64,000 nt of DNA from an uncultured Bacteroidales bacterium. GTDB taxonomy: Bacteria; Bacteroidota; Bacteroidia; Bacteroidales; Bacteroidaceae. Made by a program: the position numbers and the translations under genes. The notes beneath the pieces are model-generated. The model was not told the origin of the DNA. It did not search any database and saw only the letters and a list, made by a program, of their open reading frames with translations. Positions within the stretch are counted from its first letter, which is position 1; each line of letters starts with the position of its first letter. Shown here piece after piece: positions 36,101 to 44,800 of the stretch. The stretch is from positions 23,607 to 87,606 of the forward strand of contig CACXXT010000005.1 in assembly GCA_902771725.1 (NCBI GenBank), given 5' to 3'.

Positions 36101-36531
36101 CCCCTTATTTCTGCTATGCCAGAGAGCGGCTCGTCAGCTTGGCCATTTTTACCAAGATGCAAACCAGCGGTGTGAAAAGATGGATTGACGATTTCATCTA
36201 TGACAGAAATTATAATTACGACCCACAAAAATATTCCAACGAATTCGGAAGTACCAAACTTCGTTTAAGCAATAGCATGAGCAAAGACGAACTGGAGCTC
36301 TTCGGTGTGAAAAGTGTAAAGGAAGAAGTTAACATGAGATGCATAGCTGCCAGCCCGGAGCAAATCATCATCCCAGAGGAGCTGCAGCAATATGCCTTGA
36401 ACCTGCCCACCCTGGCACACATGAATAATTTCAATGTATATAGGCATCGAACCGCCGACTACGGCAAGTTCCTGCAAAGGTACGAAGAGGAGCTGGAGGA
36501 CTGGGACGAAGGCGGACTGGTCAACGAATAG
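33178..36531 (+). CDS. Large Sel1-repeat protein with unknown C-terminal domain (paralogue 2)
   Basis: 1117 aa, beginning MADSEWYDKACELLARKEYA, no signal peptide. Residues about 20-870 are Sel1-like repeats (e.g. NIGICYEYGDGVSKNIEKAL). The DNA shows why it is longer than its paralogue: three 573-bp units (191 residues each) follow in tandem from 33361 to 35079, so the array grew by duplication. The last 190 residues (from YHIIIHHDAVSETEVQFNSN) match the C-terminal domain of the gene at 12833 and end in the same way. Both paralogues have the same promoter and are followed by an intergenic element. It may be a scaffold or receptor; no function can be assigned. It is more AT-rich than the flanking core genes. 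Confidence 0.88.
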   Translation: MADSEWYDKACELLARKEYAEAMPCLMKAIEEGDVRAFFDVGFLYFFGIGVEKDETLTFCYFQQGAEAGDTGCIARLGDCYYWGYGVEKDLQKAVFYFEKAAKAGDTESMYNIGICYEYGDGVSKNIEKALYWFEKAAREDFIPAILKLGTLYYRGKKVEKNLKKAFGYYSRAAEKGDPEGMECLSEFYEKGLVIAKDLEKAKVLCQEAYDTFYELATTKDDAKALLKMGNFYMYGLPLIGIEQDYVQAIYYFQKGAEADNTDCLEKLGVCYHWGYGVEIDLKKAAFYHEKAAKAGIVPAMLNLGLCYEYGDGVSKNIEKALYWFEKAAREDFILAILELGTLYYYGKKVEKNLKKAFDYYSRAAEKGNPYGKLKVAEFYEKGLVIAKNLDKAKVLCQEAYDVFYELATTKDDAEALLKMGQFYMYGLPLIGIEQDYVQAIYYFQKGAKAGDPNCAEMLGLCYHIGCGVEIDLQKAAFYYEKAAKAGIVPAMHNLGLSYKRGQGVSKNIEKALYWFEKAASEDHIHAIVALGVIYSSGESIEKDLEKSFGYFSRAAEKGDPLGKLKVAEFYEKGLFVAKDLKKAKTLYQKAYDAYYELAATEDDRDAQYRISALYMDGLPLIGLEQDYVQATEWLERAALAGDDRAQNTLGILYRFGLGVGKNYEKSFNWFYQAAQRGSVVAVNNMADCYYFGEGVPQDFQKAAEYYIKAAQLGHRSSQMRVGAIYMKGKGVEQDYTQAVRWLKESCKKGERLAFALLGHCYLKGLGVDQDQEEAFRLYQKGAKLGDPQAKVSMAECLIEGWGTKRNIRQAREILESVCNDEKEYREKLVTFKIYKGQLYETWVNPFNMKYQALFAKAYYLRGLLYNSKKGAGKADPYKSLAMLRMAEKLGYEGEGKAPAELIAEIEGTCKLNCWLEIRKGEPTRMGDYHIIIHHDAVSETEVQFNSNRQKFCYMLMMFFASNASDKGSMPGLTAPYFCYARERLVSLAIFTKMQTSGVKRWIDDFIYDRNYNYDPQKYSNEFGSTKLRLSNSMSKDELELFGVKSVKEEVNMRCIAASPEQIIIPEELQQYALNLPTLAHMNNFNVYRHRTADYGKFLQRYEEELEDWDEGGLVNE
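33361..35079 (+). repeat. Three tandem 573-bp intragenic repeats
   Basis: Units start at 33361, 33934 and 34507. Landmarks such as GGTGTTAGCAAGAACATAGA recur at 33541, 34114 and 34687, exactly 573 bp apart. The first two units are more alike than either is to the third over several stretches. Confidence 0.9.
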
Positions 36532-36536
36532 ACCCT

Positions 36537-36574
36537 TCCGATTTCGCAAATGATATACTGATATACTGATATAC
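36537..36574 (+). repeat. Intergenic element copy 4
   Basis: TCCGATTTCGCAAA with three perfect TGATATAC units, 6 bp after the stop of Sel1 paralogue 2. Here the hairpin lies after, not before, the element. Confidence 0.9.
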
Positions 36575-36590
36575 GGAAACCGGCACAAAA

Positions 36591-36632
36591 ACGGAGCATA
36601 CCATCCGAGTGGGTGGGTATGCTCCGTTCTTC
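36591..36632 (+). terminator. Terminator after Sel1 paralogue 2
   Basis: ACGGAGCATACC (36591-36602) pairs fully with GGTATGCTCCGT (36616-36627), followed by TCTTCAGTTTG. Confidence 0.75.
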
Positions 36633-36792
36633 AGTTTGTAGGTCAAATTGTTTCTGCATAGATAGCAAAAAGCTGACGCATGGGAGCAAAAAAACAAGGA
36701 AAACTTTTCCTTAGGTACAGAAAAAACACCCCAGAACCCCCTGCCCTCCGAAGAAAAAGGATGATTTCCTTGCGCCGACGGAAGAAATCATT

Positions 36793-36800
36793 TATCTTTG
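36793..36800 (+). promoter_or_regulatory. -7 box of the MNT gene
   Basis: TATCTTTG with TTG 20 bp upstream, about 20 bp before the ATG at 36821. Confidence 0.65.
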
Positions 36801-36820
36801 CCGCCAAGAACAGAACAACC

Positions 36821-37129
36821 ATGACCCGCCCGCAAGTCATCAAACAGATACGCAAGCGCATGCACGAGAGCTTCCCGGAAGTGAAGCTCGTGCTCTACGG
36901 CTCCGAGGCACGAGGCGACGCGCGCCCCGACTCGGACATCGACCTGCTGGTGCTCGTCAATCAGCACACACTCACCCTCTCAGACGAAATGGCCATGATA
37001 CGCCCACTCTATGACATAGAACTCTCCACAGGCGTCATCATCAATCCCCTCTTCGTCTGCAAACACCAGTGGGGCAAACCCGCCACACCCTTCTACGAGA
37101 ACGTCACGCGCGAGGGAGTGGAAATCTAA
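36821..37129 (+). CDS. MNT-type nucleotidyltransferase (HEPN/MNT antitoxin)
   Basis: 102 aa from the ATG at 36821, which follows a good -7 box. The minimal nucleotidyltransferase motif is complete: GSEARGDARPDSDIDLLVLV, with Gly27-Ser28 and the metal-binding Asp39 and Asp41. In intact modules such proteins modify and silence a partner HEPN RNase. Here the partner survives only as a C-terminal fragment directly behind this gene. The frame ends ATC-TAA exactly where the fragment begins, which looks like a deletion junction. The MNT protein itself looks intact. Confidence 0.85.
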   Translation: MTRPQVIKQIRKRMHESFPEVKLVLYGSEARGDARPDSDIDLLVLVNQHTLTLSDEMAMIRPLYDIELSTGVIINPLFVCKHQWGKPATPFYENVTREGVEI

Positions 37130-37301
37130 TACAGAACAGCTCTACAGCCTCGTCTTTGCCAAACGGACTTCCGGCGACTATGAGGACTATTTCACCAACG
37201 ATCTCTCCACGGTGGAGGAACTGCAACCGCAGGTACTGGATTTCGTCCAGCGCTTAGATGCACTCGTCCAGCAGTGGCTCAGTCAGCAGACATCTTCTTA
37301 G
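37128..37301 (+). pseudogene. HEPN-domain remnant (C-terminal fragment)
   Basis: A 57-codon frame without a start codon reads EQLYSLVFAKRTSGDYEDYF, then a short LSTVEELQPQVLDFV helix and a Gln/Ser tail to a stop at 37299-37301. This matches the last part of HEPN proteins paired with MNT partners (the GDYED stretch). The N-terminal half with the catalytic RxxxxH motif is gone, so it cannot be an active RNase. Confidence 0.6.
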
Positions 37302-37941
37302 AATCTGCTGCTGCTTGGTGCTCTGCGACGCTTGACCCTTCAAGAAAGAAACGGCTACCGATTTAGCAAATAAACCAAAGACACACTCAACTGCTTCGCG
37401 CGCGTTAATCGCTCCATACCCGTTCAATCAGATATGGCTATCGGATTCGTACACAAGCCGCGGTCTGCCCTCCAGGGAAGTGGTCTACTATGCATCAGGT
37501 GACTACATCAGAAAACCACCATCCGTGTGTACGGATTTCATCGGAACTGATGAACGGGTATCGACCGGAATATGCCACGATCTGGTCTTTATTGGGGACT
37601 TCCGGTTGAAAAAAGAATGTTATAGGATATCTGCCTACTGTCCGATGCTGCTGACTGAATTTCGCCCGACGTAGGCAATTCTCAATAGCGCCAGTTCAAA
37701 GTACCTGATCTTCGGCATGACCTTACAGTTTTGCGAAGCCATCATATGGTTTTCCAAATACATCAAACAACATAGCAACAAGGCAGAAAACCTTGCCCAC
37801 TGTAGGAAGTTGGTTAAGAAAGAAAAATCTTAATAAGATACGATATTTTGAAAGGGCAAAATCACCACCTAAACAGCATCTCAATAATACATATTGTTGC
37901 CGTCCTCGGTGAACGGATATCCCCGTTTTGGGCGGGTGGAT
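37302..37941. other. Gene-poor stretch with decayed reading frames
   Basis: No intact gene. Two plus-strand frames look protein-like but lack context: one ending at 37674 (with APYPFNQIWLSDSYTSRGLP) and one from about 37674 to 37833 (with YLIFGMTLQFCEAIIWFSKY and a Lys-rich end). I recognise neither. They are best read as remains of accessory genes. An imperfect inverted repeat around AACGGATATC and GATATCGTCCGTT lies at about 37914-37958. Confidence 0.4.
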
Positions 37942-38046
37942 ATCGTCCGTTTTCAGCATTTCTTGCTGCAGTTCTCCATCTTTGCATCCGTTGGATATAT
38001 GACAACTAAGCCCGTTTTGTCCATCCCCAAACAACTGAGCCGTCGT
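37942..38046 (-). pseudogene. Possible RhuM-family remnant
   Basis: On the minus strand the frame reads TTAQLFGDGQNGLSCHISNG followed by CKDGELQQEM. This resembles the N-terminal DNA-binding part of virulence RhuM proteins (TxAQLAELFgxdkxxIxxHIxNifkeGEL). The rest of the protein is not found, and a neighbouring frame carries a better match for a few residues, suggesting a frameshift. Tentative. Confidence 0.3.
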
Positions 38047-38072
38047 CTTTGCGTAGCATCCATAAATGGAAA

Positions 38073-38108
38073 AGAGGAGAGTAGCCCTATGACCACCCTC
38101 CTCTCTTT
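38073..38108 (+). terminator. AGAGGAG hairpin before repeat copy 5
   Basis: AGAGGAG (38073-38079) pairs with CTCCTCT (38098-38104), then CTTTCTGA. It has no gene to end, which suggests that hairpin and repeat element travel as one unit. Confidence 0.5.
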
Positions 38109-38125
38109 CTGATGTTACCTCCACA

Positions 38126-38164
38126 TCCGATTTCGCAAATGATATATTGATATACTGGTATGCA
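38126..38164 (+). repeat. Intergenic element copy 5
   Basis: CCTCCACATCCGATTTCGC as in copy 2, then TGATATAT, TGATATAC and TGGTATGC. It abuts the 3' end of the methyltransferase gene and marks the left border of the AT-rich defence block. Confidence 0.9.
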
Positions 38165-38173
38165 GGGATGTGG

Positions 38174-39928
38174 CTACATTGCCATAATAGCCCTCAGGTT
38201 CGTATCCGTGAACGTTCGCCAGATCATGAGTTTTATGGGTTTGTAGCCATCGAAGAGCTGTGTGACGAACTTGATTTCGAAGACCAGGCGGAAGTCATTC
38301 TCATCAGCCTCTTCCACAAACTCATGCTTGGTGCCAACGCGTGCCACCTCTATCTGATACAGATCACGAATGCCCTTTCCTTTGGTATAAGGCATGAAGT
38401 AGTATAGTTTATTGAGCTTCACCGTTGACGGGAACTTCTTTCCTGCAAAATAGGCTCTGGCACGCTGATTGGAATAGGGTTCGATGTACTTGTCGGGAAC
38501 AAGGCAGACCAGGACATTCTTAGAATCATCAAGGGTGCTGGAATTAACGTTTTTCCAGCGTGTAAAGGAGTTGGTGATAATATTGACATCCGCAGGATAT
38601 TGTTCGTGCATACCGAACATATCCAGTTCAAAGAGCTGTGGTGGCAACATACCATGTCCAGCCCTGTCAGCCTCTTCGTACCGACTCTCCTCAGGATACT
38701 TTGCATCGATCTCATTGAACAGTCGGATCAGCGAACGCCCTATGGCAAAAGCAAGGTTCACAGGCACGGCATTTCCGATTTGCTTGTACTGGTCGGCCAT
38801 ATTACCCTCGAACTTCCAATAGTCTGGAAAAGTCTGGATGCGAGCATACTCACGAACAGTCAATGGTCGAGTCTCTGTCGGATGACAACGTTCTGTCTGC
38901 TTCTGAGCAGGCGCGCAAGTGAGTGTCAACGACGGCTCATCCATCGACAGACGGCGAGCCATACCCGTCTTGCCGCCACCAAGATAGAAGCTGCCACCCA
39001 TATATTCCTTTTGTTCCTCTACAGGAAGGTCACGCCAGTCACCACCCTCAGGCACTAAATCCATCACACGTGCCTTCTTGGCAGGATAGACCTGCCCTTC
39101 AGAATCTGGCACATCATTTTCAAATAGTTCGCCGCTGAAGAAGGCATCGCGCAGCGTCATCACACGGCGATAGGGATCTGGCCATTTGAAACGGAATCCC
39201 TGCTCATAGATATCGTTGCGAATGGCTATGAGGATCAATCGTTCGCGCTTCTGAGGAACCTGGTACATGATGGCTTTGAGCACTCGAGGCTCCACCAATG
39301 TATAACCCAGCTCCTTGATTGCATTCCGAATCACCTCCAGTGTACGTCCATCATCATGGGAAAGCAACCCCTTCACATTCTCGCCCATAAACACCTTCGG
39401 ACGAATCTCCTTGACTGCGCGAGCCAACTCGAAAAATAATGTACCGCGGGTGTCATTCAGGCCGCCCTTCTTACCAGCATACGAAAAAGCCTGGCACGGG
39501 AACCCGCCTGAAAGGAAGTCTACCTTATCCCTCAGGGGTGTGAAGTCTACCTGATGAATATCGCCTTCCAGCACATTCCATTCCGGATGATTCCTGCGCA
39601 GCGTCTGGCAAGCCATTGCATCCATCTCGTTCAGCAGCACGTGACGGAATCCCGCCAAATGCATTCCTAGCGCCAGACCGCCAGCTCCGGCAAACAGCTC
39701 AACAGAAGTATAGTCACGAAGCGGTGCTACATGGAACTCTTCATCCCAGTTTGTATCAAGCATCATGCGAACAGGCTCCACGTCGGACAGCTCCTCCATG
39801 TAGAAACCCAACTTTCCCTTCTCATTCTTATGATATGGATACACACCACTCTCGCCCCACTTCTGCGCTGTGGCTAGCGAGGTGCCAGTGAGGTCGGCTA
39901 AATTTGTTGCAGATAAAAATGTTGGCAT
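38174..39928 (-). CDS. DNA (cytosine-5) methyltransferase, type II
   Basis: 584 aa. C5 methyltransferase motifs in order: I, FAGAGGLALGM near 79; IV, GGFPCQAFS with catalytic Cys145; VI, ENVKGLL at 183; VIII, VPQKRERLILIAI; X, YKQIGNAVPVNLA. The target recognition region lies at about 220-350. Residues 1-60 form an extra N-terminal part resembling a MerR-like or excisionase helix-turn-helix (LSATNLADLTGTSLATAQKW). The C-terminal 160 residues (after KYPEESR) are an added domain I do not recognise. It follows the restriction enzyme gene after 4 bp, so it protects host DNA from it. The recognition sequence cannot be read. Confidence 0.92.
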   Translation of the reverse strand: MPTFLSATNLADLTGTSLATAQKWGESGVYPYHKNEKGKLGFYMEELSDVEPVRMMLDTNWDEEFHVAPLRDYTSVELFAGAGGLALGMHLAGFRHVLLNEMDAMACQTLRRNHPEWNVLEGDIHQVDFTPLRDKVDFLSGGFPCQAFSYAGKKGGLNDTRGTLFFELARAVKEIRPKVFMGENVKGLLSHDDGRTLEVIRNAIKELGYTLVEPRVLKAIMYQVPQKRERLILIAIRNDIYEQGFRFKWPDPYRRVMTLRDAFFSGELFENDVPDSEGQVYPAKKARVMDLVPEGGDWRDLPVEEQKEYMGGSFYLGGGKTGMARRLSMDEPSLTLTCAPAQKQTERCHPTETRPLTVREYARIQTFPDYWKFEGNMADQYKQIGNAVPVNLAFAIGRSLIRLFNEIDAKYPEESRYEEADRAGHGMLPPQLFELDMFGMHEQYPADVNIITNSFTRWKNVNSSTLDDSKNVLVCLVPDKYIEPYSNQRARAYFAGKKFPSTVKLNKLYYFMPYTKGKGIRDLYQIEVARVGTKHEFVEEADENDFRLVFEIKFVTQLFDGYKPIKLMIWRTFTDTNLRAIMAM

Positions 39929-39932
39929 TATA

Positions 39933-40649
39933 CTATAAACCTCCCCTCTCTCGAATTTGGTTTGCTAATTCCGTAATCTTTTCCGAAAGATGAATCCGAG
40001 CATCTACGCCATCTTCTTCTACAACTTCGCCAAATGCCTTTGTCAACCGATGATAGAATTGATTATCTCCTGTCACGTGCTCCCAGAATTCAGAACCGCA
40101 ATAAACAGGATAAGTTTTATCTATATTTTTGTAATTGGCAGACAACTCTTCAGGCTCTCCATATAACACACCTACTATCATATCATCAATTTGAAGAGGT
40201 AGTCTGTCTAGACGTGCTTTGTTTTGAAGGTGACCAAAATGTCCCATTATCGTGGCAACGTCAGGACTATTGATGGTACTGGGGCCAGCTTTGCATTGGC
40301 AATATTTTTTTCTTCCATCAATTGCATCAATAAATTCGATATCTATACCGTCAATCCCAGAAGCTGATCCTGCAGAAGCAGCAATTTGGGAAATAAATAT
40401 CTGAACGTTTTGTCCGAAACTAGTATTTATACTTGTACCAAGGATTCTTGGGTAAAGTAAAGCTTTTGCCAAAGATTCAGGTTCTGTATCACCACATAAA
40501 AATGATGCAAGATAATTCACCATAAAGGGATTTATTTTGAAATTACCTAATTTCAATTTTTTAAGATTCCTTAGATGGTTGGGAATAATTATCTGGCGGA
40601 AGAAATCTTTTCCGCTTTCTATTATTTGTTGTTTTTGATTCTCTGTCAT
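39933..40649 (-). CDS. Type II restriction endonuclease, PmeII-like
   Basis: 238 aa. Its place directly before a C5 methyltransferase on the same strand and the core GIDGIDIEFIDAIDGRKKYC followed by QCKAG (an acidic cluster, then QxK as a PD-(D/E)XK variant) mark it as a restriction enzyme. The stretch SINTSFGQNVQIFISQIAAS and the overall layout recall enzymes named PmeII family (from memory, not checked). It is AT-rich compared with the flanking core. A GIY-YIG protein gene lies 85 bp upstream on the same strand and probably shares the transcript. Confidence 0.75.
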   Translation of the reverse strand: MTENQKQQIIESGKDFFRQIIIPNHLRNLKKLKLGNFKINPFMVNYLASFLCGDTEPESLAKALLYPRILGTSINTSFGQNVQIFISQIAASAGSASGIDGIDIEFIDAIDGRKKYCQCKAGPSTINSPDVATIMGHFGHLQNKARLDRLPLQIDDMIVGVLYGEPEELSANYKNIDKTYPVYCGSEFWEHVTGDNQFYHRLTKAFGEVVEEDGVDARIHLSEKITELANQIRERGGL

Positions 40650-40734
40650 AATTAATTCTATTAAATATGTTATTTCTATTTCTTCATCTTAAAAAACCAC
40701 TTGCCCTGCTTTTGCAGACAAGCGAGGTTGAAGC

Positions 40735-41670
40735 TTAAGTTCTGACTATCTCGTAGCTCCACCCTTCGTTCTTGGCTATCTGCAGGAGATTCAGGACATT
40801 GCCCTTCTCCCACTGATTCGATACTACGAAGCGCACGCCGTCACCACTGGTCAGGATGAACTCATCCTTCAGCAGATGCCTGTACATCGACGTCTCTTCT
40901 TTCAGCCTACGGGCCGCTTCAATGTCATCTTCGATGAAATTCCAAGCACCCCATCTGCCAAGCAAGCCATTGTGGAAGAATTCTTTCAGCTCTGGGATGG
41001 TCGTTTTGGGGTGAACTTTCAGATATTCCTTCACGATGGCATAACCCATGTGCCCTTTCTTATATTTCGTACCATTCAGCTTGATGGAGACGTTTCTGCC
41101 GTTCAAGTCCAGTTCCTTAATGTCTGGATCCAAAGTGATAGGACTGAACCCCACTTGCCTCCCCTTGAGGGAGTAGTAGTTTTTCTCAAAGAGGTCACAA
41201 CCAACAAATTTTGTGAGCAGCTTTACATAGTTAAAGAACTCCCTGATCTTGAACTCCTGAGGCTTCGTAGCATAAGGTTGGGTGGGAGCCTGAGAGTTCT
41301 CAGACAAATCATAGGAACCAGCCAACCTGGCAGTTTCGTAGGCGAGCGATTCCAGATATTTGACCTCTGTCGTTGTGAGCGAATTATCGTTTGCCGTAAA
41401 AGCCAAGGCCTCATTCCAAAATTCCTTCTGAGCCGTGTGGTTGGCTATCCGCTTGAAGAACACATCCGTTTCGCCCACATAAGCTTTACGGTCATCGCGA
41501 TTAAGAAGGATATACAACGCCGGTTTCGACAGTTCCTCCTTCATATCCTTGACGAACTCCGCATAGCTCCGTCTGATAACACTCAGCTGACACACGCAGT
41601 TGTCCATCGTGATGATCTTCGAACCATCTAGATCGTCATCGTATAATATGGTGTGAATAGTCTTTGCCAT
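40735..41670 (-). CDS. GIY-YIG nuclease family protein
   Basis: 311 aa from the ATG at 41670, close behind the -7 box at 41693; an upstream in-frame ATG at 41703 would overlap the promoter. The GIY-YIG core is ALYILLNRDDRKAYVGETDV at about residues 51-70 (YI and YVG triads), with Arg74 two turns later and Glu near 101 as likely catalytic residues. The C-terminal part (about 200-311) has a conserved-looking block (NVSIKLNGTKYKKGHMGYAI) that I cannot name. It leads the transcript carrying the restriction-modification pair, so it may be a third nuclease of that system or a neighbour in the island. Confidence 0.75.
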   Translation of the reverse strand: MAKTIHTILYDDDLDGSKIITMDNCVCQLSVIRRSYAEFVKDMKEELSKPALYILLNRDDRKAYVGETDVFFKRIANHTAQKEFWNEALAFTANDNSLTTTEVKYLESLAYETARLAGSYDLSENSQAPTQPYATKPQEFKIREFFNYVKLLTKFVGCDLFEKNYYSLKGRQVGFSPITLDPDIKELDLNGRNVSIKLNGTKYKKGHMGYAIVKEYLKVHPKTTIPELKEFFHNGLLGRWGAWNFIEDDIEAARRLKEETSMYRHLLKDEFILTSGDGVRFVVSNQWEKGNVLNLLQIAKNEGWSYEIVRT

Positions 41671-41692
41671 GTCAAATATGGATTTTCTGCTG

Positions 41693-41700
41693 CAAAGATA
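41693..41700 (-). promoter_or_regulatory. -7 box of the GIY-YIG / restriction-modification unit
   Basis: TATCTTTG on the minus strand, with TTG 19 bp upstream. The leader would be about 15 nt. Confidence 0.65.
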
Positions 41701-41808
41701 CACATTCCTTCCGACTCACCAAAAAATTTCGGCAGAAAAATTTGATTAGTATGTTAGTGTCGAAGGTTCTTTGGTTTTGAAAGCTGTTAATATCCATTTT
41801 GTCCTAAA

Positions 41809-41840
41809 GAGAAATGCAGCCATTTCTGACTGCATTTCTC
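41809..41840 (-). terminator. Terminator of the Druantia-like operon
   Basis: Perfect 11-bp stem GAGAAATGCAG / CTGCATTTCTC with a 10-base loop, followed on the minus strand by TTTAGG. It lies 45 bp after the large helicase gene. Confidence 0.75.
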
Positions 41841-41884
41841 ATAAGTGTGCCCTTACGTTAAGGTACAAGATTTTATTATTTAGA

Positions 41885-44800
41885 TTACAAATCTATGCCG
41901 AGAACCAGACCGGTATTAGGGTCTACGGTTTGTCCTTGATCATTTAAAGCCATCGGAGGAATTTGGTCTAAATTCTCAGGGAGCAAATCATTGTTCAGAT
42001 CCGATCTGAGCACTCGGAAGGTGTTATAAATTGCAAGTCCAGCTGTAGGAACTTGATCACTCTTTGCCATTGCGATCAAACGAACTTTGCTCCATAGCGG
42101 ATTATAGATGATAATATTTCTGATATTTCTGATATTGCGGGCTCTCTGATGGTAATTTCCTGCAGTCCAATCCTGTCTTAACTTCTTGGCACATTCACAT
42201 ACGAGTTTGTCATAGTCAGACAACTCTTGATAGTTTGCTCTGGTTGCAGGATTAAAACCGCAATCGAAGTTGGGATCTAGCATCAAGCGCAGGATTGAGA
42301 CACCAAGACGCCAGTCTAGCACATGATGAAAACCTCGGTTGCTGTAAGTAAGCAAGCATTCCTGACATGCAGTCTTGCAGCTATGGCGATGTTTGTGGCT
42401 GATTAGAGACTGCATGAAGGGAGTCCTGAACTCAGTGATATCCCTAAGAATATCCGTAAGATGACCTTCATGATACAAATAGCTGACAATTCCAGCTCCA
42501 TTGGGCGCAGCATCACTTAGATAGATTACAGGTCTATTGTTTTCAATCTTATCAGATATTTCTATTTCATCAGGAGAAACATCCAGCCTATCAGCCAATG
42601 TGCGTTGAATCAAGAAGGCAGCAGAGAAGAACGCAGCTCGAATTGCCGATGCATTACCAGTGGTAAGATTAAGATCTACAAAGTCATTGCCATCGATGAT
42701 TTCCAATTTAACCATCTCTGTCGGCTTGCGAGAACCTATGGCAATATCAAAAGAGTATGGTTCACCATCTTGAATGATATTAATAGATTCTCTAGGAGGA
42801 TTCCCTGGGATCTCGATTCTTTTATAGAACATAAAGCTGTTTGAAGAAACAAATCTGACAGCATGATCGAAATCAGAAACAGTGCCACAATTTCGGCAGG
42901 TATATTGATCGTTGTTATTATCCAACTCGGTACAGCCACAATTTGGACATTGTTCAAGACGATTGACATCTAAACCGTCAATGTTTCCGTCTAAACGTCG
43001 ACTTGCATATCTGCCCTTAAATAACTGGTTATTATTGGTATTTACATGCCAAACCTCAGCCTCATCGTTCAAATTCAGGCCATAGGCTGAAATTCTTACA
43101 TTGTCAATCTCTCGCTGATTGGTTGAATTCTGATTGTCCTTCGCGAAAATGGTTGGCTGCGTGAAATGACTTCCTCTGTCATTACTTTCCGCTTTCTTGC
43201 CATCGTTCCTAAACAACTTGTAAGCTCTATAGGCCTTAGGGATAATTAGCATTCTCTCGTTTTCCTGCAAACCTCTTGCAATCTCTTCTTTAGGAGTTAC
43301 AATGTCTGTATTATTAATTTCAATGTTTTCAATTCTCCAAGTAGATATATCTTTCATGGATTGAGGATCTAGTTGCATGGTATAACAATTGTACAGAGCA
43401 TCTTTATCCATGGGATTCATTGATACAATTCTTTCTGGTCTATTGTTTGTTTCCATTTCATATCGCAACGAAGTAGTTAACCCTTCAACACGATACGTGC
43501 CCTTATCTTTAGTCTTCTCAGAGCCTGGAGCAAATTCGCTTATAGCCATCTCGGAAGATCTGCTAATTTCCTTCAAATCCATGATATTGGGCTCATAATT
43601 GAATCCATGGTAGAATACTCGTAAATCTGATGGCATGCCATACATAGGTAGTAGACCACCTTCAGCCAGACTCTGAGCTAAGCCTTCGGCATAAGTCGGT
43701 CGGTCAGCAATGGCAGACACTTCATCTAACAAGCCAGTACCTTTTGCCCACTCCTTGAGAGTGTCTATATCTGTTTGAATGCAATCATCTAAATTGAATT
43801 GGTGAGTATAGAGATCTATGATCTCATCAATCCTTTGAGGGTTGTTCTGGATCCAGTCTTCAATTTCAGGCTTATAGGTACTCCACTCATGTGGCAATCC
43901 AAATTCCCCGGATGTATCATGTAATTTGATGCTATATCCAATATTATTGTCTCTAAATGCTTCTTTGAGGATGCTTTTTGCCACAACACGTTTAATGATA
44001 GCGAGTTTCAGTTTGTATTGTCCATCGTTGTTTAAATATGGAGCAAGCGACAATTTGGGAGCAGCAGGTAGTCCTCCAACGATTTCATCGGTAGCGTTCT
44101 TGTAATAGTGAACATCATGGCTGCGACCTCGACAGAACGTGAATGCCGTTGAGAAAGCCTGACCACGACGGCCACCTCGACCAACGCGCTGTTGGTAGTT
44201 ATAGCGTGTAGGCGACATATTGCCTTGGAAGATCGCTTCCAAACTTCCGATATCGACACCAACTTCCATGGTGGTGGTAACATTCACCATATCGATTTCT
44301 TTCGTCCTCTCTTCACCTGTTCTGTATTGCTCATCTCCTTGATTAAGAAGAATAAGGTTCTTAAACTCAAGTAATCTTGTTTGAATGTCGTCCGTCTGAC
44401 CTGTAAGTTCTTCGGTGTGGATCCTTCTGGCTTTTTTCTTTTCAACAAGAATGTCAAATGATATGAAATGTTCCCAAAGATCCTTTACAGTTCTCCCTTG
44501 TACTGGATTGTCGGGTAATTTATCAGCACAACTAGTACATACCCCCATACCTCTGTTGGGGTGTATTCTATGACATGTTGAACATTCGTAGTAATCTGCT
44601 TTTTCGTCAAGCAGGCGGAAACCGAGGTTGTCCCATTTTAGGGTGATACCATTGCATTCGTTTTTATTAAAATAATTGAATAATGCGGTTCCCAAATCAT
44701 TTTCATTAATATTAAAATGTTCAGCAATAGCTCTAATATACTTCTTCAATTTGCCAAATCCTTTCCTTGTCCTTGATCCTGTGTATTCAACTATATCTTT

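Noticed and set aside
36821..37301. Functional HEPN/MNT toxin-antitoxin pair
   Set aside because: Only the last 57 codons of the HEPN protein remain and its catalytic motif is missing.
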